DNA of 64,000 nt, from positions 62,001-126,000 of the forward strand of contig JAIEMP010000001.1 in NCBI GenBank assembly GCA_019752045.1. The letters run 5' to 3'. Positions 59,577 through 64,000 of this stretch are shown in pieces. The stretch comes from Chitinophagaceae bacterium (GTDB lineage: Bacteria; Bacteroidota; Bacteroidia; Chitinophagales; Chitinophagaceae). The stretch's first letter is position 1. Each line of letters starts with the position of its first letter. Made by a program: the position numbers and the translations under genes. Under the pieces are notes generated by a model. It worked only from the letters and a program-made list of their open reading frames with translations. It did no database searches and was not told the DNA's origin.

Positions 59577-61376
59577 ATGAGAAAATTAATCTTCCTCTTT
59601 TTTCCCTTTTTTTTGATTCAATCGCTCAACGCACAAACAACCGATAAACGTTTGGCAGGGATTGATACATTCATCAACCGCATCCTCAGTGAATGGAAAG
59701 CTGCCGGTGTTACCATAGCGGTAGTAGAAAAAAACAAAGTGATCATGGCCAGAGGTTTTGGTTACAAAGATTATGAGAACAAGATTCCTGTTACAGAAAA
59801 CACCTTGTTTGCAATTGGCAGTTGTACAAAAGCATTTACTTCTTCGTTGCTCAGCTTTCCTATGAAAGATGGCAAGCTCGATTTTGATAAACCCGTGAAT
59901 CATTATTTACCTGAGCTGCGTTTTATTGACGATGAACTCACCAATAATATTACCACAAGAGATATGATGAGTCATCGCACAGGTTTACCCCGTCATGATC
60001 TTGCATGGTATGGCTCCGCATCTAAAAGAGACAGTTTAATTTATATCATTCGTTATTTTGAAAAAACAGCTCCTCTTCGCCAGGCATGGCAATACAATAA
60101 TTTCATGTTTCTTGCTCAAGGTGTACTGGCAGAAAAATTAAGTGGCAAAAGTTGGGAAACATTGATCAAAGAACAATTGTTTACACCGTTGAGGATGACA
60201 GCATCTAATACATCTATGAATGATCATGTAAAAGCAAGTGATTATTCTTTTGGATACACAGAAAGCGATGGGAAAATTAAACGTCTGCCGTTTATGAATA
60301 TAGATGGTATTGCTCCGGCCGGTTCCATCAACTCCACTGCAAAAGATATGGCCAATTGGGTGATGATGTGGATCAATGGAGGCAAATTCAATGGCAAAGA
60401 AATTCTTCCTGCTGTTTATTATAATCAGGCCATCAGTTCGCAAATGGTGATTGGTGCAGGCTTACCAACCAAAGAACAACCGGATGTTTTTTTCAGCAAC
60501 TACGGCATGGCCTGGTTTCTTGCAAACTACCGTGGACATTACCGTGTAGAGCATGGTGGTAATATTGATGGCTTCAGCAGCAGCACTTCATTTTTTCCTA
60601 CTGACAGTATTGGTGTGTTTGTTTCCGTTAATCAAAACGGATCGCCTATACCCGGCATCATTCGCAATACCATTATGGATCGTATGCTTGGGTTGAAATT
60701 TAAAGACTGGCACCGTACACAAAAAGTTGCCGCTGATAAAGCAAGTGCCGCTGCCAAAGAACGTATAAAAGCAGACAGCTCGCAACAGAAAAAAGGAACA
60801 AGACCAACACATGCACTTACGGATTATGTTGGCACATACAGCAACGAGGCATATGGCACAGTTACAATTGATGTACAGAAAGATTCAATAACAGGAAAAT
60901 TCAATGCACTTAATTTTAAAATAAAACATTACCACTTCAACTACTTTAACTTTATTCCTGTTGCAGATGGTGCAGTGGCAGATGAGGAAGATGGTATGAA
61001 GGGATTGTTCAACATCAATGTAAAAGGAGAAATTGAATCGCTCTCTCTTCCTCTGCAGGCAGGTGTAAAAGAGATTGAGTTTAAAAAGAAAGTGGAAACC
61101 ATTGAAGTAAGCAAAACCGATTTGGATAAATATGCCGGTGAATATGAATTGCCCGGACCAACTGTAGTAAAGGTATTTTTAAAGGGAGAAAAAACATTGA
61201 TGTTGTTTGTTCCCGGTCAGCCTGAGTATGAATTGCTGCCGGTAAAAAAAGATGTGTTCAATTTAAAAATATTGAGCGGTTTCAGTGTACGATTTGAAAA
61301 GAATGATAAAGATGAAATCACAGCCGTATATTTCATTCAGCCAAACGGCACATTTAAAGCAATGAGAAAGAAATAA
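59577..61376 (+). CDS. Serine beta-lactamase-like hydrolase (class C/DD-peptidase fold), with DUF3471-like tail
   Basis: 599 residues. Signal peptide (IQSLNAQ). Catalytic triad motifs of the AmpC/penicillin-binding group: S-x-x-K in GSCTKAFTS, Y-x-N in WQYNNFMFLAQ, and H-G-G in VEHGGNIDGFSSS. The C-terminal 190 residues hold two beta-barrel-like DUF3471 segments (LTDYVGTYSNEAYGTVTID and LDKYAGEYELPGPTVVKVF). Likely a periplasmic peptidase or esterase; beta-lactamase activity not shown by sequence. An intrinsic terminator follows. Confidence 0.88.
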   Translation: MRKLIFLFFPFFLIQSLNAQTTDKRLAGIDTFINRILSEWKAAGVTIAVVEKNKVIMARGFGYKDYENKIPVTENTLFAIGSCTKAFTSSLLSFPMKDGKLDFDKPVNHYLPELRFIDDELTNNITTRDMMSHRTGLPRHDLAWYGSASKRDSLIYIIRYFEKTAPLRQAWQYNNFMFLAQGVLAEKLSGKSWETLIKEQLFTPLRMTASNTSMNDHVKASDYSFGYTESDGKIKRLPFMNIDGIAPAGSINSTAKDMANWVMMWINGGKFNGKEILPAVYYNQAISSQMVIGAGLPTKEQPDVFFSNYGMAWFLANYRGHYRVEHGGNIDGFSSSTSFFPTDSIGVFVSVNQNGSPIPGIIRNTIMDRMLGLKFKDWHRTQKVAADKASAAAKERIKADSSQQKKGTRPTHALTDYVGTYSNEAYGTVTIDVQKDSITGKFNALNFKIKHYHFNYFNFIPVADGAVADEEDGMKGLFNINVKGEIESLSLPLQAGVKEIEFKKKVETIEVSKTDLDKYAGEYELPGPTVVKVFLKGEKTLMLFVPGQPEYELLPVKKDVFNLKILSGFSVRFEKNDKDEITAVYFIQPNGTFKAMRKK

Positions 61377-61397
61377 ACCTGATATACGAATTCAATT

Positions 61398-61429
61398 AAC
61401 CGGCTGCATGTATTGCATCCGGTTTTTTT
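61398..61429 (+). terminator. Intrinsic terminator after the serine hydrolase
   Basis: AACCGG (61398-61403) and CCGGTT (61419-61424) with inner TGCA/TGCA pairing, followed by a T-run. Confidence 0.75.
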
Positions 61430-61520
61430 ATGCAGCAAGCGGCATCGGCTTATTGTTTTGGATACCTGCTTCATCTGGTTTATTTTAGCATACAACCCGT
61501 TCATTCTTTAAAACAGGCGC

Positions 61521-62492
61521 ATGAATAAAATTCTTAAACGGATTATCATCAACACAACCCTTCGAAAAAAGAGAAGAGAAGCAGGGCAGAATTTCAGCAG
61601 GTTTCAATTGGCATCGGGTTTTCGTGAATTAAAAATTAACACATTCAGGCAAATAAAAGATGCGGTACTTATAACAGCGGGGATTTTTTCTGCAGCGTTT
61701 GGATTTAAAGGATTTTTATTAACCAATCAGTTTATTGATGGCGGTGCAACGGGCATTTCATTGCTCATTTCTGCATTAACACAAATTCCATTATACTATC
61801 TGTTGATTCTTGTAAACATTCCCTTTATACTGCTGGGCTATAAAGTGGTGAACCGGAATTTTGCTATTAAAACAGCCATTGCAATTTCAGGTCTTGCACT
61901 GGTGGTGGCAACAGTTCAATTCCCAAACGTAACGAACGATAATTTATTAGTAGCACTATTTGGTGGTTTTTTTCTGGGTGCAGGCATTGGATTATCAGTA
62001 AGAGGCGGGGCCGTTATTGATGGTACGGAAGTACTGGCTATTTTCCTGAGCCGAAAACTGGGCACAACCATTGGCGATATCATTGTACTCATCAATGTAC
62101 TCATCTTTTCTGCTGCTGCCTATTTTCTTTCGATTGATATTGCGATGTATTCACTTATAACTTATCTGGCTGCATCTAAAACACTCGATTTTATTGTAGA
62201 AGGTATTGAAGAGTACACGGGTGTCAGCATTATCTCATCACATAATGAAGAAATCAGAGAGATGATTATTAATACTCTGGGCCGTGGAGTTACAGTATAT
62301 AATGGTAAAAAAGGATTTGGAAAAAAAGGTGAAACAAAAGATATTGATATTCTTTATACCGTTGTAACAAGACTGGAGTTAAACAAGCTCAATACGGAAA
62401 TTCAGAAAATAGATCCCTTTGCGTTTGTGGTGATGAGCAGTGTAAGAGATACCAAAGGTGGTATGATTAAAAAAAGACCATTGAAACATTGA
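61521..62492 (+). CDS. YitT-family membrane protein with DUF2179 domain
   Basis: 323 residues. About five to six membrane helices (60-235): LITAGIFSAAFGFKGFLLTNQFIDGGATGISLLISALT, YLLILVNIPFILLGYKVV, TAIAISGLALVVATV, ALFGGFFLGAGIGLSVRGGAVIDGTEVLAIFLSRKLGTTIGDIIVLINVLIFSAAAYFLS. C-terminal DUF2179 (about 240-315): VSIISSHNEEIREMIINTLGRGVTVYNGKKG, KDIDILYTVVTRLELNKLNTEIQKIDPFAFVVMSS. Longer N-terminus than Bacillus YitT. Inner-membrane protein of unknown substrate. Confidence 0.9.
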   Translation: MNKILKRIIINTTLRKKRREAGQNFSRFQLASGFRELKINTFRQIKDAVLITAGIFSAAFGFKGFLLTNQFIDGGATGISLLISALTQIPLYYLLILVNIPFILLGYKVVNRNFAIKTAIAISGLALVVATVQFPNVTNDNLLVALFGGFFLGAGIGLSVRGGAVIDGTEVLAIFLSRKLGTTIGDIIVLINVLIFSAAAYFLSIDIAMYSLITYLAASKTLDFIVEGIEEYTGVSIISSHNEEIREMIINTLGRGVTVYNGKKGFGKKGETKDIDILYTVVTRLELNKLNTEIQKIDPFAFVVMSSVRDTKGGMIKKRPLKH

Positions 62493-62516
62493 TGCCGGCA
62501 CCTACTTTTCAATTCT

Positions 62517-62524
62517 TACATTTG
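62517..62524 (+). promoter_or_regulatory. -7 box TACATTTG for the GNAT gene
   Basis: Exact TAnnTTTG match 23 bases before the ATG at 62548. Confidence 0.5.
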
Positions 62525-62547
62525 TTTTCAACTTTTAATTTTTCAAC

Positions 62548-62997
62548 ATGTCCATTACCATTCGTCGTGCAGTAAAAGAAGATTGTTCAAGATTACTGGA
62601 TCTTGTGAAAGAGCTGGCCCTCTATGAAAAAGCTCCACAGGAAGTAACAGTTACATTAGATCATTTTATTGAAAGTGGCTTTGGCGCAAATCCCGTGTGG
62701 TGGAGCTTTGTTGCAATAGAAGATGGAGTGATACAAGGTTTTGCTTTGTATTATATCCGTTACTCCACATGGAAAGGTCAGCGTATGTACCTGGAAGATA
62801 TACTTGTTACTGAACAGGCAAGAGGCAAGGGTATTGGCAAATTATTGTTTGATCAGTTAATTGAAGAAGCAAAAGAAAAAAAACTGAGCGGTATTGTCTG
62901 GCAGGTGTTGGATTGGAACGAACCTGCTATCAACTTCTATAAAAAATACAATGCAAACTTTGATGCGGGGTGGATTAACTGCAGCATAAATATATAG
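62548..62997 (+). CDS. GNAT N-acetyltransferase (diamine acetyltransferase-like)
   Basis: 149 residues, single GNAT domain. Start SITIRRAVKEDCSRLLDLVKELALYEKAP; motif A VIQGFALYYIRYSTWKGQRMYLEDILVTEQARGKGIGKLLFDQL holds the acetyl-CoA pyrophosphate loop (R-G-K-G-I-G-K); motif B WQVLDWNEPAINFYKKYNA. The wording ELALYEKAP and YLEDILVTEQARGKGIGK matches spermidine/spermine N1-acetyltransferase-like proteins, so the likely substrate is a polyamine or amine. Sits between a YitT gene and convergent fabD. Confidence 0.9.
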   Translation: MSITIRRAVKEDCSRLLDLVKELALYEKAPQEVTVTLDHFIESGFGANPVWWSFVAIEDGVIQGFALYYIRYSTWKGQRMYLEDILVTEQARGKGIGKLLFDQLIEEAKEKKLSGIVWQVLDWNEPAINFYKKYNANFDAGWINCSINI

Positions 62998-63009
62998 CTG
63001 TTAGCTTTA

Positions 63010-63051
63010 AGCCATTAGCTGCGAGCAATAGCAGGCTTGGAGCTAATGGCT
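63010..63051. repeat. Perfect 11-bp inverted repeat AGCCATTAGCT / AGCTAATGGCT
   Basis: Arms 63010-63020 and 63041-63051 with a 20-base spacer, in the gap between convergent GNAT and fabD genes. Hairpin without a T-run; resembles other degenerate TTAGCT-type intergenic repeats. Confidence 0.6.
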
Positions 63052-63068
63052 AAGGGCTTGTGGCTTTC

Positions 63069-63968
63069 TTAACTCACTCCTTCCACACTCATTTCTTTGT
63101 TGATCTTTTGAACAAGTCCCTGTAATACTTTGCCGGGACCAACTTCTGTAAACCTGCTGGCGCCATCGGCAATCATTGACTGTACACTTTGTGTCCAACG
63201 AACTGCGCCGGTAAGCTGATCAATTAAATTTTGTTTGATCTCATCTTTATCCAACACCGCTTTGGCAACTACGTTTTGATAGATAGCACAGGTTGCATTG
63301 TAAAAACCGGTGCTTTCAATTTTTGCCTTCAACTCTTCACGTGCAGGTTCCATCAACGGACTGTGAAAGGCGCCTCCAACAGGTAATACCAATGCACGCT
63401 TAGCTCCGGCAGCTTTCATTTTTTCGCATGCAATATCAATTCCTTTTAATGAACCGCTGATCACTAACTGACCCGGACAGTTGTAATTGGCAGGTACTAC
63501 AATTTCGCCTGTTTCCTCCTGTACCTGTCTGCATACTTCTTCTACTTTTTCATCGGCCAATGCCAATACTGCTGCCATGGTTGATGGATTCAGTTCACAT
63601 GCTTTTTGCATGGCCTTTGCTCTTACACTTACCAACTGCAAGGCATCTTCAAAACTCAACACTCCGTTTGCAACCAATGCACTGAACTCGCCGAGTGAAT
63701 GACCTGCCACCATATCCGGTTTTGAACCTTCAGAAGGATCTACGCTTTTATAGGCAACAACAGAATGGAGAAAAACGGCAGGTTGTGTAACATTGGTTTG
63801 CCTCAAGTCTTCATCTGTTCCATTGAACATAATATCGGATATTCTGAATCCTAAAATTTCATTTGCCTGTTCAAACAGGCGTTGAGCCGATGCGTTGTTT
63901 TCATATAAATTTTTTCCCATTCCGCTGAACTGTGAACCCTGGCCTGGAAATACAAATGCATGTTTCAT
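63069..63968 (-). CDS. fabD: Malonyl-CoA:ACP transacylase FabD
   Basis: 299 residues. Transfers malonyl from CoA to ACP. Motifs: FPGQGSQFSGMGKNLYE, catalytic Ser in AGHSLGEFSALVANG, catalytic His in GAFHSPLMEPA, and TEVGPGKVLQGLVQKI. Normal length. It belongs to the same pathway as fabH (51.9 kb) and fabI (42.9 kb), but those are separate loci here. The start at 63968 is clear; the region beyond leaves the window. Confidence 0.96.
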   Translation of the reverse strand: MKHAFVFPGQGSQFSGMGKNLYENNASAQRLFEQANEILGFRISDIMFNGTDEDLRQTNVTQPAVFLHSVVAYKSVDPSEGSKPDMVAGHSLGEFSALVANGVLSFEDALQLVSVRAKAMQKACELNPSTMAAVLALADEKVEEVCRQVQEETGEIVVPANYNCPGQLVISGSLKGIDIACEKMKAAGAKRALVLPVGGAFHSPLMEPAREELKAKIESTGFYNATCAIYQNVVAKAVLDKDEIKQNLIDQLTGAVRWTQSVQSMIADGASRFTEVGPGKVLQGLVQKINKEMSVEGVS

Positions 63969-63986
63969 GTTGGTCTATTTATCTGT

Positions 63987-63994
63987 CAAAAATA
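63987..63994 (-). promoter_or_regulatory. -7 box TATTTTTG for fabD
   Basis: Minus-strand exact TAnnTTTG match ending 18 bases before the fabD start, at the window edge. Confidence 0.5.
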
Positions 63995-64000
63995 AAGAAG

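Noticed and set aside
59586-59903. Minus-strand ORF over the serine hydrolase
   Set aside because: Antisense shadow of a well-supported gene; Cys/Phe-rich composition without motif.

Overview
The window comes from a Bacteroidota chromosome, most likely a member of the Chitinophagaceae. Evidence for this: about 40% GC; a 2431-residue SprA (type IX secretion translocon) next to ruvA; proteins with C-terminal type IX sorting domains; a SusC-like TonB receptor with an N-terminal carboxypeptidase-like domain; TAnnTTTG -7 promoter boxes; and a parB - DUF5683 - dapB block. No rRNA, tRNA, CRISPR array, transposase or phage gene was seen. The genus-level placement is inference.

Layout. 0-9.6 kb: a truncated TPR gene, rpe, a VapBC-like pair, a TonB-dependent receptor, a sorting-domain protein, an acyl-CoA ligase and a PhoH-type ATPase. 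9.7-19.2 kb: a small lipoprotein, crcB, parB-DUF5683-dapB, a TPR histidine kinase with a LuxR-type regulator, two tandem beta-barrel paralogues, and an Rrf2 regulator overlapping acylphosphatase. 19.4-21.1 kb: an AT-rich C5-cytosine methyltransferase and its overlapping putative restriction enzyme, probably acquired. 21.5-33.1 kb: lipoproteins, NADP isocitrate dehydrogenase, a TlpA-like thioredoxin, an SDR threonine dehydrogenase, kdsA, a frameshifted secreted protein, two tandem AraC regulators, PspC and aconitase. 33.1-53.9 kb: a nucleotidyltransferase pair resembling a toxin-antitoxin module, a gamma-glutamyltransferase-family gene with two palindromic repeats inside its reading frame, a sorting-domain protein, a SET protein, mgtE, gatC, two LolD/MacB-type ATPases, a PduO-type adenosyltransferase, a SemiSWEET, fabI, sprA, ruvA, fabH and an M28 peptidase. 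53.9-57.7 kb: an accessory stretch of short genes separated by same-orientation imperfect palindromes. 58.4-64 kb: a trans-sulfuration PLP enzyme, a serine hydrolase, a YitT protein, a GNAT enzyme and fabD.

How genes work together. SprA exports the sorting-domain proteins found at 5.3 and 36.1 kb. FabD, FabH and FabI are three steps of one fatty-acid pathway, at three separate loci. Icd and aconitase are consecutive TCA steps 7 kb apart. Rpe and KdsA feed pentose phosphate and LPS-core synthesis.

The most interesting region is 53.94-57.69 kb. Five loci (six copies) of an 80-90 bp, two-armed, attC-like palindrome alternate with small genes of the DUF3703, DUF1801 and DUF2200 type and with orphan lipoproteins, at 0.8-1.1 kb intervals. 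This looks like an integron-like cassette array without a visible integrase, or an analogous undescribed cassette system. Other notable points: several families of intergenic hairpin repeats with compensatory stem changes, two of which have entered a coding frame; paired 15-bp palindromes at constant spacing; and several genes whose ATG lies only 1-5 bases past a -7 box.
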